A stretch of 64,000 nt of DNA from Neoceratodus forsteri. Lineage: Eukaryota; Chordata; Ceratodontiformes; Ceratodontidae. Positions 1-12,345 of the stretch are shown piece by piece. Under the pieces are notes generated by a model. That model did no database searches. It had not been told where the DNA came from and saw only the letters and a list, made by a program, of their open reading frames with translations. Within the stretch, counting starts at the first letter, position 1. Each line of letters opens with the position of its first letter. The stretch lies in contig JADMNL010000028.1 in NCBI GenBank assembly GCA_016271365.2, positions 59,352,001-59,416,000 of the forward strand, given 5' to 3'. Made by a program: the position numbers and the translations under genes.

Positions 1-895
1 AGGATTTGAAACTGAGGGAGAAACCCTGACACTACCTCCAGGACCCACTTGTCTGTGATGATGATTTCCCAAACCTGGAAGTAGTGAGCCAGCCTGCCCC
101 ATACCGGCACAGGGGAGGCAACCTTGGCAACCAAGTCAGGGATTCTGCTTAGGCTGGGGTTGGACCTGGCCAGACTGGGCCCCACGCCTAGATCCCCTTC
201 TTCCTCTACCTCTGAAGAATCCTGTTTGTTGGAGATACTGCTGGTACTGATATGCGGCTTGAGCTTGAAAGAAAGGTCTACCATCAGAAGACCTACCCCT
301 GCCCCCCTCCTTCTATAAGGCCTGTAGGAGACTGAGGACTTTGCCTTGGCTGAGTTGCTCTTGTAGGTGGTTTTGCATTCATCCACCTTTTTCATGTAAG
401 CCTCTGTTTTGTCCCTAAACAGAAAGTTATTCTCACAGGGGAAATCCATAGCCTTTGTCTGAGTATCCTCTGACAAATTAGTGGCTCTGGGCCAAGCAAA
501 TCTTCCGAGAACCACTGTGTTGGCCATCCACCTAGCAGCAGTATCATTGGCATCTGCTACCATCTGAAACTGGTACTTGGGAGGCATCTAGGCTGAACCT
601 TGCAGTCTCTGCCAGGTCAGCTGCCAGACCAGAGGAGCCTTATCTGCCATTGAGAAAACCGACTGCCACAGAGACTTTTGGTACTGGGCAGCATAGGCCA
701 TGTAATTAGCCTGCCTAACTGAGAGGGGAGCTGATGGGTAGCCCTGTTTGGCCATGCTATCACTCTTCCTTGAATCCTTTTCTGGAGGGTGAGATGCCAA
801 AGGCACCTTTGCCCTGTCACAGGCTGCAGTCTGCACTGCACCCTCATGATCAGGGTGGGAGAATAAAAATTCTGCCCCTGCCCTGCCCAGTTGGT
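1..895 (-). pseudogene. DIRS element (DIRS C): gag, C-terminal half
   Basis: Minus-strand remnant of a DIRS tyrosine-recombinase retrotransposon gag. It aligns by eye with the gag of DIRS B at 45.4-46.4 kb. Shared features are a block around 'NYMAYAAQYQKSLW' (about 640-720; B has 'SYMAFTAKYQKSL'), a block over the TDTQ-like segment near 430-560, and the nucleotide segment about 35-125 that matches 45505-45605. The element continues off the left edge, where its RT and recombinase would lie. Reading frames contain several stops, so it is dead. An L1 fragment interrupts it on the right, and the gag resumes beyond it. I recognise this by similarity to the other DIRS copies in the window, not by a catalytic motif. 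Confidence 0.75.
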
Positions 896-2540
896 ATTTT
901 AATTTTTTTTTCTTTTTTTTTATTGAGAGACAGATTGTATAATACATTGTTATTTAAAGTTTTCATCATTACATCATTGTGGAGAGAAAGTATTTTCCAT
1001 ATTCAACATGAGAAATATAGAAGAAAGACATTTTCACAATTTCCAGTTTCAGCTTAGAGTTATAATCAAACAGCAGATCACGCTACCCAGACCTTTCTTG
1101 CTTTTCCTTTTTTTTATTTATAATATCTCCTGTGTCTCCTAGAGCCTTGCTCAATTACTATGCTCCCCCTTGTCCCCCCCCCCCCATGGTACGAATGTTG
1201 TGCCAATTTGGGCCATGTACCATAGCCATCTTTGCCATTTTAGTTGAAATGTTGTGGCCCTGTTTGTAAGTTTTGCTGTTAACTTGTCAATTTGATAAAA
1301 AGACGTGACTATTTGTCTCCAGTCCATAATTGAAGGTAGTGTGGCTGTCATCCACTTCCTGCCAATCACCTTCTTGGCAGCCAACAAAAGAGTAGGGAGT
1401 AGTGTTTTGTATCAGGCTGCAGCATGGGGAGACATTATCATTAATATAACCATTTCATCAGTTATTTCTATATTTTCCCCCCATACATTCTGACAGTTCA
1501 ATTTGGAGGGAGCACCAATAAGGCATCAACCTAGGGCATGATCAAAATATATGACCTAAGTCTGCCATCTGGCATCTGCAATCTCTCCAGCATATACCAT
1601 ATCGTTCTGGGAGATATTTTGCAAGTACTGCTGGAGCTCTAAACTATCTGTTTGTGCACTTCCAAGAGAACTCATGCTAAACAGTCATGTATGTGAGTTT
1701 GACGGCAGGGAAGGGTGAGCCTAACCAGACTTCTCTAGTGACTGAAGTCCCCAGGTCCTTGTTCCAACTTTCGAGGATAGTAAAGGTGGAGTCCCCAATT
1801 TTATCATTTAGTGTTTTGTACAGAACACCAATAAGCCTCAGATGGAGGGCCCCACCTAGTTGGTTTATAACCAGCTGTAGAAATGGAGGCGTAGGCTAGG
1901 AAGTGCTACTGTTTCTCCTAGAGTCTTGGTCAAGTAAGCCCCCACTCTCTGGTATCTCTGGATATCACACTGGGGAACATCATAGGCCTGTTGTAGTGAT
2001 TCAAATGGTGTCACCCCTTGAAGTCAAAAACTGATGGATGAAATTCAGCCCCAGGCAATGCCAATATTTATAAGTGAGGTCTTTTTGGTTGGGAAGAAAA
2101 TATTCATCAGCCGACAGCAACCTCACATATGTAAATTCTGTTTAGAAATCTGAGTGGTTGCACAGTCCATACCAAACCCATAATGTCTGGGCTGTAATGA
2201 AGGTAAAATGTTTAAGGGGTGGGGAAGTTTTGTTAGTTGAGAACAGAATAGGATCTATATCATGAAGGTTGTTTATAGTGGTTTCAATGGTTTTCCATGG
2301 TGCCTGATATACTGGGGACATCCATAAAAAAGTTATTCAGAGGAATGCTGCCTTTACACAAAGCTTGAGATTAAGCAAGTTAACCCCTCCTTGTGCTAAG
2401 GGTAATTGCAGTACCGAGAAATGAACTTGTGGACTGTGACCTGCCCAAATAAAATTTCCCAGGTGGTATTTTCTGTCAGCCCTTTTGTCCAACGGAGGTA
2501 TAGAATTTGTTGTCTGGAGTATCTTCAAAACATGTTTCTT
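896..2540 (-). mobile_element. L1/Tx1-type LINE fragment (ORF2 C-terminal part and 3' end)
   Basis: 5'-truncated L1-clade LINE on the minus strand, inserted in the DIRS C gag. Two ORF2 blocks are visible. One near 2340-2510 has the pattern FIWxG...V.....LQLPxxxGGVNLLNLKL..AA, typical of L1 ORF2 after the RT. The other, at 1151-1387, reads 'LAAKKVIGRKW' and 'WMTATLPSIMDW', typical of the L1 C-terminus. The plus-strand T-rich tract at 900-921 is the poly(A) tail of the minus-strand element. The middle (about 1400-2300) is degenerate. The right boundary is approximate and I could not define a target-site duplication. Confidence 0.75.
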
Positions 2541-3395
2541 AAAAAACTTATTTACAGGCAATAAAAGCTTCTGGGTTGGTGTCAGCCCCATGAGGTTGAG
2601 GTATTCCACCTCTTCTTCATCTTCTAACACCTCGCTGGTAGTGATGTCCAAAGCTTCCACCATCTTCTCCACAAACGTGAAGTGTGAGGAAAAATCCTTA
2701 GGCAATCTAGGTGGAGACTCAAACTCTTGGTCTGGGGAAAACTCAGGTTCTATGGTTTCCCCATCTTCCTCATCCTCATAGTCCTCATATTCCTCGTATT
2801 CCTCAGTCTCAGGAACTGAGGATGCAGCCGGAGTTACCAGTTGCTGAACTGGTGGCTGAACCGGCGGATTGACCGCTACCGGTGGAACCGGAACCGGTAC
2901 CAATCCTTGCAATGCCTGAATCACTTTGAGTGCCTAGCAATAGACTCTGGTGAAGGCAACTCATTTTTTTCTTTAGACGTCATCTTATGCTTTCCAGCTG
3001 GGGGTTCTAAGTGTTTTGTTTTCTTTAACTTTTTAGTCGGTTCCAGTTTCTCAGATGGTTCATCGGTTCGCTTAGTCTTAGAAGGTTCACCCTTATCCAG
3101 GGTAGATGGCTCCGGTTCCACAGTTTCACCCATATTTTTTGAGGAAGTAGACTGGTCAGAGTCATTATCTCCCATTTCTGTAGATGGAAACATCTTCTTC
3201 ATTAACTTTCCAGCCTTTTTTCTATGGTTTTAGTTGGGAAGGTTTTATAGATTTCACAGTCAGCTGCGAAGTGGGATTCACCAAGACAAGCAACACGTTT
3301 ATCATGTTTGTCTGCTTTGGCAAAAACCTCTCCACACTGAACACAGTTCTTAAACCCAGTAGGGCCAGTTTTCTTCTTTGGTTTATCTGACATTA
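2541..3395 (-). pseudogene. DIRS C gag, N-terminal half with Cys/His motif
   Basis: Beginning of the DIRS C gag on the minus strand. The frame opening with MSDKPKKKTG (start near 3393) carries a Cys/His cluster, CVQC...H...CLG..H....C, which resembles the N-terminal Cys/His region of DIRS gag proteins. Downstream are a Ser/Glu/Pro/Lys-rich stretch (frame 2921-3202) and a Pro/Glu-rich acidic stretch with EEYEDYEDEEDGE (frame 2337-2924). These are in different frames, so at least two frameshifts have occurred. The start was chosen because the Cys/His motif follows it directly. It is separated from the rest of gag by the L1 fragment. Confidence 0.6.
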
Positions 3396-3572
3396 TGTTT
3401 AAATGGCAAAAAGCAAAAGTAAACTGCAACAGAAACACTTTTTTTTTGTGGTTATAAAGCGGTTTCAGGAACCGCAGTTGGCTCCTGTGAGGAACCGAGT
3501 TAACCAGAAAAAGAACCAAGAAGTACCAGTTCTACCCCAAAATAGAAATAAATACTAAACCATACTAAAACT
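3396..3572 (-). other. Putative 5' leader of DIRS C
   Basis: Non-coding, A/T-rich sequence upstream of the DIRS C gag start. It includes a hairpin-like stretch (cggtttcaggaaccg). It should lead towards the element's 5' inverted repeat, but I could not find a matching 3' inverted repeat because that end lies outside the window. The CR1 at 3573 cuts the leader. Confidence 0.35.
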
Positions 3573-5640
3573 GAAACATAGAAGTTGATGGCAGATAAGG
3601 ACCGCAAGGCCCATCCAGTCTGCCCATTTCTTTTTCTACCTTATGAATGTGCCATCGGCATTTGCTCTGTCAATGGCCTATCTATTCATACTCATCTGTA
3701 TTGCTCCTTTATGCCTATCCCATGCCTGTTTGATGCCCTGCACTGTACTCATATCCACCACTTCTGTGGTAGGCCGTTCCATGCATCCATCACCCTTTCT
3801 GTGAAAAAGAACTTCCTCACATTACCCCTTAATCGGCCTCCCTCTAATCTCATGCTGTGTCCTCTTGTCCTGCTATTTTTCTTATATTGAAACTTGTTAG
3901 ACTCTTTCACCTTGTTAATGCCCTTAAGGTGTTTGAATGTTTCAATCATATCACCAATCTCCCTCCTTTGCTCTAGGGTATACATATTGAGTTCAGTTAA
4001 TCTGTCCTCATATGTTTTCTGATGCAGTTCCTGCACCATTTTGGTTGGCCTTCTCTGGACTGCCTCAGTTTGGTTAACGTCCTTATGAAGGTGTGGCCTC
4101 CAGTACTGCATGTAGTACTCCAGACGGGGCCTAACCAGTGTCTTGTAAAGAGGGATTATTACCTACCTCTTCTGACTTGTGATACCCCTACTAATACACC
4201 CCAACATTCCTCTAGCCTTACCTACTGCTTTAGTGGTCTGCTTGGATGGTTTTAGGTTATTGGTGATGAAGATACCCAAGTCTCTTTCTTCCCTTGTGAC
4301 TGCCAGCTACTCCCCTCCAAGCCTATAGGTGGCTTCAGGGTTTCTCTTCCCTATGTGCATGATCTTGCACTTCTTTGCGTTAAACCCCAGTTGCCACTCT
4401 TCTGACCATTTTGCTAGTTTATCCAGATCTCTTCTCATTCTGCCCACCCCATCTGGATCATCTACTCTGTTGCAGATCTTGGTGCCATCTGCAAACAGAC
4501 AAACCTTACCCTTCAGTCCATCTGCAATGTCACTGATGAAGATATTGAAGAGGACTGGCCCCAGTACTGATCCCTGAGGTACCCCACTTTTGACTTGTAT
4601 CTCTTCTGATTGTATACCGTTTACCACCACTCTCTGTTTTCTGCCCATCAACCAGTTTGCCACCCAGTTGACCAACGTCTGACCCACTCAAGCCTACTCA
4701 GCTTATTAATCAATCTTCTATATGTGGAACAGTATCGAAAGCTTTGCTAAAGTCAAGGCAGGCAACATCAACTGCTCCCTCTTGGTCCACCACTCTGGTT
4801 ACCCAGTCAAAGAAATCTATGAGATTAGTTTGACAGGACCTTCCTTTTTTGTAAACCCATGCTGTCTTGGATCCTGTGCTCCTATGGATTCCAGGTGTTG
4901 CACTATCCTTTCCTTAAGGAGTGTCTCCATAATCTTGCCCACTACTGAGGTAAGACTGACTGGTCTGTAGTTCCCTGCCTCCTCCCTGCTACCACTCCTG
5001 TGGAGCGGGATCACATGAGCCCTTCTCCTGTCTTCTGGAACCTCTCCTGTGCTCAGAGACTCACTAAACAGTTCTGATAATGACTCTGCTAGTTCCACCC
5101 TTAGCTCCTTTAGCACCCTGGGATGTATGCCATCAGGTCCCATTGCCTTGTTCACCCTGAGCTTATCAAGCTCTTGTAGGACCCTTTCTTTTGTGAAGGG
5201 ACTAGTGCACACCTCCCTCCGTGTCCATGGTGCTGAGCTGTGGGCCCTGCCCTACCTTCTCTTCAGTAAATACTGAGCAGAAATATCTATTTAGGATAGA
5301 TGCTTTTACATGGTCCTCCTCCTCACACGCCCCTAATCCCCTTTGACCTTAGCAATACCCCCTCTGGACTTTCACCTTTCACTAATGTATCTATAGAAAG
5401 TCTTGTTACCTTCTTTTACTGTTTGTGCTAGTGTTTCCTCAGTTTGTGCCTTTGCCTGCCTTACTGCCTTCCCTGCTTCCTTTAGGGAAGTTTGGTATGC
5501 CTCCCTATCTTCATCCTGCTGCATTCCCTTATATTTCCTGAAGGCCAGCCTTTTGGTTCTGACCTTTTCTGCTATCGTGTTTGAGAACCAAAGTGGTTTC
5601 CTTCTTTTGCATTTCCTTTTCTCACTTTTCTCAAAAGAGT
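3573..5640 (-). mobile_element. CR1-clade LINE, 5'-truncated
   Basis: Minus-strand CR1 retrotransposon encoding the RT and C-terminal region of ORF2. Recognisable blocks: RT start with NKAMGPDGIHPRVLKEL, then NYRPVSLTSVVGKIME and DPRQHGFT (frame 4817-5212); [20 protein letters not shown] and the catalytic block LFADGTKICNR (4307-4687), where the normal second Asp of FADD is Gly; and the C-terminal VQRRPTKMVQ...YEDRLTELNMY and FFTERVMDAWN (3749-4111). The frames are shifted relative to each other, so it is inactive. The 3' end, read on the minus strand, finishes with cttctatgtttcag-like sequence, as in the other CR1 copies here. The endonuclease is missing apart from a remnant near 5400-5640 (FLRKYKGMQQDE-type linker). 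Confidence 0.9.
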
Positions 5641-6126
5641 AGAAAACTCTGAAAGAAGTGTCAGTTCCTTGATAGTTACAAGGAACAGCTAAATAAAAGT
5701 ATCACAACTAAACTAACTTAGCGTTAACTAACTTAAACAAAAAATAAAGGCAACAGATGAAACAATATTAAAATGTTACTTGTTTTCTGAAGTAAACAAC
5801 GTAAACAACAATGAAAATCACGACTGTGAGGAGAGATGTCCAAGGCGTCTTGACTTAGCAGGCTGAGAATGAAATCTGAGCATTTTAGAACACAGCATAA
5901 GGGCAGCATTTGAATAAGTGGCACAAGACAATATGGGTTCCATCATTTACATCCATTCCATTCTCCGGGCAGTTCTACTGTTCAGGCTGACTGCAAGGGT
6001 TAAGAATATTGAAGAATTGCTATGTTTAGAACAAATGCATAGCTGTGTTTGAATTCACTCACTCACTCACTCACTCACTCACTCACTCACTCTCTACTGG
6101 CACAAACATTCTCAGTTTCGACTTTT
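5641..6126. other. Unclassified sequence, possibly more DIRS C leader
   Basis: A/T-rich, no coding signal that I can identify. It lies immediately beyond the CR1 and could be the displaced 5' end of DIRS C, but no inverted-repeat partner is visible in the window. It contains the (ACTC)n tract listed separately. Confidence 0.4.
6054..6093. repeat. (ACTC)n microsatellite
   Basis: About ten uninterrupted ACTC units directly visible in the sequence. Confidence 0.97.
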
Positions 6127-6866
6127 ATAATAATAATAATAATAATTTTTATTTGTACAGTGCTTTTCCCAATTCCAAAGCGCTTTACAGGTTAAACAAT
6201 GTAAAACAGACAATAAAATCCAAGATCTCAGCATAAATAAAAAGATCATAATCCAAATACAATTCAATTTTCTGAAAAGGCCATTTGCCAGAGGAATGTT
6301 TTTAATCCTCTCTTGAATTTCTCCACGGAGGTGCACTCCCGTAATCAACAGGGTAGAGAATTCCAAAGGGTTGGCGCAGCATAGGAAAATGCTCTAGAGC
6401 CAGAGGATTTAAGATTCACCCTAGGAATCTCTAGCAACCCCTCGTCGGCCGAGCGGAGCGATCGACCAGGATAGTAGGGAACCAGAAGCTCTTTCAGATA
6501 GGCTGGACCCTGCCTGTGAAGGGCTTTGAAAGTCAGTAAACCGACTTTAAAGGTGATCCGCCCACCGTATAGGCAGCTAGTGCAGTTCGCGCAACACCAG
6601 AATAATATGACAGGATCTACTAGAACCTGTCAAAACCCGGGCTGCTGCGTTCTGCACCAGCTGCAGGTGGAGAATTTCAACCCCTGAAAGCCCAAAGTAA
6701 AGGGAGTTGCAGTAGTCTAAGCGCAAGAACACAAAGGCGTGGACCAATGTTGGAAGGTCGTCAGACGGAACTAGGTGCCTAACTCTGGCAATATTCCTAA
6801 GATGGTAAAAGGAGGTCTTGACGACAGCCGACACTTGTGACTATAGTGTCAATCTGTCATCAAAGA

Positions 6867-7964
6867 TCACCCCCAGGTTACACACCCATTCAGAGATTGG
6901 GAGAGAAATGCCACCAAGAAAAATTCCTGAAGGCACACCAACACCCAACCCCTCTCTATCTGTCGACCACAGTCCACAACCAATACCTCTGTCTTTTCTG
7001 AGTTCAACTTCAGCCAGCTAGACTCCATCCACTCCTGGATTTCTTTCAGACAGCTGTTAAAGACCGAGAGAGCTCCATTCTGGTCAGGTGCAAAAGACAG
7101 GTATAGCTGGGTATCATCTGCATAACAGTGAAACCTCAGCCCATACCTTCTTACAGTGTCTCCAAGGGGTAGCATATACACCACGAATAACATGGGTGAC
7201 AGCACAGATCCCTGAGGCGCCCCACACAACAAAGCCATTGGGCCCAAGGAAAAGACCCCGGACACAACTCTTTGTGATCTCCCCGTGAGGAATGAGGTGA
7301 ACCATCGGAGGACGGTTCCCGATATTCCACATAAATGCCTCAGGTATGCTATCAATACCATGTGATCCATGGTGTCAAAAGCTGAGGAGAGATCTAAGAG
7401 AACCAAGATGGAATGTCTCTTCTGATCTCTCGACTTCAGGAGATCATTGAGCACCCGAACCAGCGCTGTCTCGGTACTATGTCTTTTACGGAAACCGGAC
7501 TGGAGGGGTTCATAGATGTCATGGATGGCTAAATTGTCCTCCAGTTGAGCTGCCACTAGTTTCTCAATCACCTTCCCAACAAAGGGAAGGTTAGAGATAG
7601 GTCTGTAGTTAGTGAAACAGTCTGGGTCCAGAGTAGCTTTCTTCAAGAGTGGTGTCACCACTGCCTCTTTCAAGGAGCTGGGAAACTCACGCGACTCCAA
7701 GGAGCACCAGACTATTTGCACAAGGACTGGACCAATGATATCAATAGAACCCAAAATTAGGGAGGTCGGTCCAGGGTCCAAACTACAGCTTGTAGGGCGC
7801 ACACTCTGAATAATCCTCATGACATCCACGGTCTGGCCGACTGAAGGAAGTCCAAGAAAACTGAGGTATAGCGAACTCACACTGATCAACCACAACCCCC
7901 CTAGAGGTTGCTGGCTGCAGATCCGCCCTGATGTCAGCCATCTTAGTTGCAAAGAAACAAGCAA
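6867..7964 (-). pseudogene. L2 reverse transcriptase domain
   Basis: Open for 365 codons, carrying most RT blocks in order: VVTPLLKKATLDPDCFTNYRP, NLPFVGKVIEKLV, LQSGFRKRHSTETALVRV, LLDLSSAFDTMDH, GAPQGSVLSPMLF and the catalytic block FHCYADDTQLYLSF with an intact YADD. The C-terminal part continues in another frame at 6577-6834, so a frameshift separates RT from the tail. The long ORF with an intact active site suggests this L2 is less decayed than its neighbours. It is not a host gene. Confidence 0.9.
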
Positions 7965-8055
7965 GCTCCTCGCACTCTAATTGCGAAAAAGCTTTCCTAA
8001 CTTGCAGACAGGCTGGGTTGCACAGCCTGTCTACAGTTCGGAATAGCTGAGCTCG

Positions 8056-8970
8056 TCAATTCATAGCAACCGCAATCTCCCTGGACAGGAATTCTGCCTT
8101 CTTACGGGTGATTGCAGATTGATAGACTGCATAATGGTCCATCAATCTAAGGTGATCGGCATCAAGGGCGGATTTACGCCAGCAACTTTCTAACCTTCGC
8201 CCCTGTCTCCGCATCTCCCTCAATGTCAAACCAAGGGGACTTGGGGCGAAGGGAGAGGGGGCACACACGGACAGGAGCAATAGAATCCAGAGCCACCATA
8301 ACAGCCGAATTATAAGCTGACACAAGGGTCTCTGGATCACTGTTCGCCAACGCGGGGGATGATAGGTCAAGCACCGCCGCAAGGCCTTGGGAATTTATAT
8401 CCCATAAAGGATGGTACCTAACCATCTCCACAGGGGTAGGCCTTCTAAGGGGGGTTTGCAAAAACTAAACACCATGGTGTACTGATCTGACCAAGCGACT
8501 GGTTCCACCCCCACATCGGAGGCTTAGATCCCTAGCAAGAAGATTAAGTCCAAGGAGTGTCCATGTTTATGTGTAGCAGTGTAAACCACCTGTGTAAGGC
8601 CCAGATAAGTCATTAACTGGAGGAAGTGCTGACCAAATTGCGAGAATTCGTCGTTGACCCAGGCACTGAAATCGCCCAGAACCATCAATCTGGGTGATTC
8701 AAATGCCATGTCAACCACAAAGTCTGCCACTTCCTGAAGGAATCGCTTCTCATCCCCGGGTGGACAGTAGATGAGAACGATTCGAACGCCTACACCTGCT
8801 ACCACTGTACACTTGAAGGGCTCAGAATCCTCAACTACTACTACACTTATGAGGCCCAGTTCAGTCTTGACACAGACCACAACTCCCCCCCCCCGCGATC
8901 CAATCTCAGGCGGTGTATCACCGAGTACCCAGCCGGAGTCATGCCTCCAATACGGGGCCTGGATTTTCAT
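8056..8970 (-). pseudogene. L2 endonuclease domain
   Basis: Frames 8524-8970, 8174-8461 and 8056-8382 carry L2-type endonuclease and linker sequence: GSRGGGVVVCVKTELG, VLIYCPPGD, the GDF motif in LMVLGDFSAWVND, and THKHGHSLDL before the SDHY-type region. The linker has SPWFDIE and the ARKKAEFLSREI-like helix preceding the RT. At least two frameshifts are present. It lies upstream of the RT in the same element. Confidence 0.82.
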
Positions 8971-9345
8971 CCAACCAGGTCTCGATGATCAAAGCCAGGT
9001 CCACCGAACTAACAAGATCAGCAATAACAGCAGTCTTGTTCCTGATGGACCTGGCATTGCACAACACCGCCGAGTTGGACGAACCTCAGAGGCTGTCCGG
9101 ACCATCTGCCCACCAAATTCCACCCTTGGGTATGGGCACCAGACATGGCGGACCACGATCTGGGTTCCATTTCACCCCAGGACGCCTTCTGGATCTGACT
9201 ACCCCAATACAGTGACCCCCCCCCTCATCTCTCCTCCCCTGTTCACAACCCCTCACCCATCTTCCTCTCCTACGCATAATTCCCAATGCTCTACAGCACT
9301 GGTAGGTCTCAAATTTTGAGAGGGGGATAATAAAAAGGGCAAAGG

Positions 9346-9985
9346 GCACAAAGAGAGGAGGAAGAGTAGCGCACCACCGTGGAGATTAGAGGCCAACACA
9401 TGCTGCAACTACAGAGCGAAAAGCAATACAAAACCTAATCACACTAACACTAACCACCCCAAAATAAGTTTCACAAAATTTAACAAAACAATTTAAAATA
9501 CCACTGTCCTACTATTAGTTCCTAAATAAGATCCACGAACATTATGTTCATTTATCTGATCATGATCTTCACATACGTCTTTTCTTAGTTTTTAGACTCA
9601 TAATATCACACAAAATCCTAGAACATTTAAAATAATTTTTATATCAGCATCCATACCTGTGTTCCCCCTCCGCGGGGTAGGCGTTGGAGACTGCTGATTG
9701 CAGCCAGCTTGAGTGACTGTGTGTGCTGAGGCTAGAGACAGAGCCAGTGCCCAATCACAGTTGTGCCCATAGGAATGTAGTGAGAGTGCTGGGGCTAGAG
9801 ACCGAGTCAAAGCCCAGCTGCTAACTGTGTTTAAAGAGGGGTCATGGGGACCATGCTTGCCCGGTCCCTAGACCAAAGAAGAGGAAGAAGACCAGAGGAG
9901 AAAGATGGTGGGAGGCCTGCTTGACAAACACTGTCCACAAAGGCCTCAGAGGCGAAGTTGGCAAGGCCAGGCAGGTGAAGACCAG
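9346..9985. other. Unclassified sequence, perhaps L2 5' leader
   Basis: No coding signal. Between about 9715 and 9830 a segment of about 60 bases occurs twice in imperfect form; both copies contain gctggggctagagac-like sequence (gctgaggctagagacagagcc and gctggggctagagaccgagtc). It may be the 5' untranslated region of the minus-strand L2, but I cannot show that. Confidence 0.45.
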
Positions 9986-12345
9986 CATATTTATTTATTT
10001 ATTGAATTTTGTTGACCGGGTAAGCCCACTGAGCCCCTAAGGTCCCTTTTTCAGGGGCGACCCGGGAATAAACATTAAGAAGACATACATTAGAAAAACA
10101 TGTGAGAGTACAGAAAAACGCGGAATACAGTATTCAGCTGTTTGCGCATTGCAGACATGACATTGGTAAGATGTTGTACATTACATTATTCATTGGCTAA
10201 AACCTTATAAAGACAATCCAGTAGTTATCCTTGGTACCCAAGTATAGGATCATTAATAGGGAAGGAGAGCGAAGTGCATATCTCGCTAGGGGCTAACTTA
10301 TAATTAGGTGAACAGTCTGCAGTATTATCTGCAGTAGTGACCGAAGCAGAGGAAGTACACCCCTTCCTTAATGCATGGCTAGGTCCTGTGGCAACGAGGT
10401 GCCCTGTCAAGCAGGTGAGCCTTGAGCTTGGTCGAAGCTGGTGATGGATTCTGCCTCCTGCACTCTCCAGGAGAGGTTGTTCCAGATGGAAGGAGCAGTG
10501 TACGCAAGGACCTGGAACCTGCTTTAGTCCTGGTTTTGAGAACCACGAGGAGAGTTTGGCCGGAAGTTCTTAGGCTCCGCGGGTTGGTCTTAACCCTAAC
10601 GAGACCTTGGAGGCTGGGGGGAGGTGTGGGACCCAATAACTTAAATGTAAGGCAGAGGGTTGGGTAGATGAGCCGAGCTTCCAGAGACGGCCAGCTGAGC
10701 CGAGCTTGAGGTACGCAATGGTGAATCTTCGGGTGTGAAAGGGTGGAAAAGCGGACTATCTTGTTGTAAAGGGCCTGCAGCCTACCAAGCTCCGTCGTGG
10801 CCATGCCCTGGAGGACTGGGGCCAAGTGAGGTAAGCTTAGGGAGAAGTACGCTAGCGGCAATGGCTATCCTAGCTTCAGGGATAATCTGGTCCTTTATTC
10901 TATAAAGGATACCAAGTTTCCCATGGATGGCCTTGGTGATTAGGTCAACGTGATTTTTTAGTGTGAGGCCTTGGTCCAGGGTAAGACCAAGATATTTCGT
11001 GGAGGTGACCACCTCGAGTTTCTCACCCCCTCTGGTTTGAAGCTGGAGGAGTTTTGGCCTCTCGGGTCCCAGTGATCTTGGCCTGAACAGCATCACCTTT
11101 GTCTTTTTGGTGTTTAGTACCATACTGCTCAGAGTTAGCCAGTCCTCCATCTGAAGGATGTCCTTTTGGAGGGCTGACTCCAGTTCAGTTAGGTTCTGGG
11201 AGGCTCTGTAGAAGACAGCATCATCAGCATACTGGATAACGCTGCTGCTCCCACAGTATAAATGTAGGTCATTTATGAATAGCGTGAAGAGAAGTGGGCC
11301 GAGTATTGATCCTTGTGGTACGCCTTCTTTGAGTGTTGATAGGTTGGAGACATTGTCATTCCACTTGACCCTCTGGGTGCGTCCCGTGAGGTAACTCTCG
11401 AACCACCCCAGAGCGTGGGTGTCCAGGTCGAGTAGATGCATTTTTTGTATAAGGAGGTGGTGGTTAACCAAGTCAAATGCTTTTGAGAGGTCAATGAAGA
11501 CCGCTCCTGTACTGGTCCCCGAGTCATTGCTGCTCAGGACTTCAGTCGAGAACTTGGTTAGCGCAGTGTCTGTCCCGTGCTTGGTTCGGAAGCCATGCTG
11601 AGACGGAGAGATTACCTGGTGTATTTCCAGGTATTCCTCAGAGTTGTGCGTAAACAGGTTTCTCCTGAACTTTAGCAACAGCACACAGCAGGGAGATAGG
11701 CCTGTAGTTCCCAATTGGCTCTGTGGACCCCCCTTGTGTATAGGGATCACTAGGGCCTGCTTCCAAGGCTCAGGTACCAATCCCTCAGTAATGGACCGGT
11801 TTATCAGCCAGGTTAAGGGCTTCGCTAGTGCTGGGGCACCATCCTTGAGGATTCTAGTCTGTATCCTGTCAGGGCCCCCAGATCCTCTCGAACGCAGGGA
11901 TTTAAGGATGCTCAAAACTTCCTTTGTCCTAACCAGCCTCAAGTGGAACAAAGGGCGATCAAGGTCTGGGGGCTGATGTGCATTATGCTCGCTCCTGTTG
12001 TCAGTGGGTTCCGCCTTGAACGCTTCAAGGTTCGTGAAGTAACTGCTGAGGGCCTCTGCTATTAGAGGTCCCTCGTCAATTACTTGCCCGTTGGCCATGA
12101 TTGGGCTGGGCGTGGTTTTCTGTTTATTTCCTTTGAGGAGTTCATTAATGTAAGACCAGAAGAACCTCGGGTTCCCAAGATTAGTTTTTTGGAGGTTGGT
12201 GATATATTCTTTTTTGGCTTTCTTTATGGCCGTTTTGCATTGATTTCTAAGGGCCCTGTAGCTGGATAAGTCCGCAGGTAGCATTGTGTTCCTGAACTTT
12301 TTCCAGGCCTTGTCCCGGGTGGACATCAGGGCTTTTAGGGGGGGC
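9986..12345 (-). mobile_element. Jockey-superfamily LINE, 5'-truncated
   Basis: Minus-strand LINE consisting of the RT-bearing part of ORF2 plus the 3' end. The 3' terminus on the plus strand begins with (TATT)n at about 9988-10004, followed by gaccgggtaagcccactgagcc and a gacccggg motif. The same terminus occurs at 14.79 kb and 21.64 kb, so these three belong to one family. It differs from the CR1 and L2 copies in RT sequence and tail. The clade inside the Jockey superfamily is uncertain. Confidence 0.85.
10782..12326 (-). pseudogene. Jockey-type LINE reverse transcriptase ORF
   Basis: The longest ORF in the window, 514 codons. RT blocks: GPDRIQTRILKDGAPALAKPL, ALVIPIHKGG, SPSQHGFRTKHGTDTALTKF, VFIDLSKAFDLVNHHLL, GVPQGSILGPLLFTLFINDL and the catalytic IQYADDAVFYR. 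It also has LNTKKTKVMLF and STKYLGLTLD, as in LINE RTs. The segment that should read NYRPIS is garbled (LGTTGLSPCCVL), so a compensated pair of frameshifts has damaged it. The C-terminal part continues in a shifted frame at 10379-10861. No endonuclease remains, so the copy is 5'-truncated. Confidence 0.9.

Larger units (their letters stand above)
6127..9345 (-). mobile_element. L2-clade LINE, near complete ORF2
   Basis: Minus-strand L2-type non-LTR retrotransposon. In element order it has an apurinic-type endonuclease (8056-8970), reverse transcriptase (6867-7964), the C-terminal tail with the L2 signature RLDYCNSLYFGLSG...QLVQNAAARVLTG (6577-6834) and a 3' untranslated region with an agcgctttacag motif. 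The 3' end is a (TTA)n microsatellite at 6127-6147 on the plus strand, typical of L2 tails. Stops and frameshifts split the ORF. It lies between a CR1 and a Jockey-type LINE in the same orientation. Confidence 0.88.

Noticed and set aside
6054..6093. CRISPR-like direct repeats
   Set aside because: Simple tetranucleotide microsatellite without spacers, in a eukaryotic sequence.
8771..9319. 182-codon Thr/Pro/Ser-rich plus-strand ORF
   Set aside because: Antisense shadow of the L2 endonuclease.
10782..12326. 514-codon ORF as a possible host gene
   Set aside because: It carries RT blocks including YADD and is part of a LINE.
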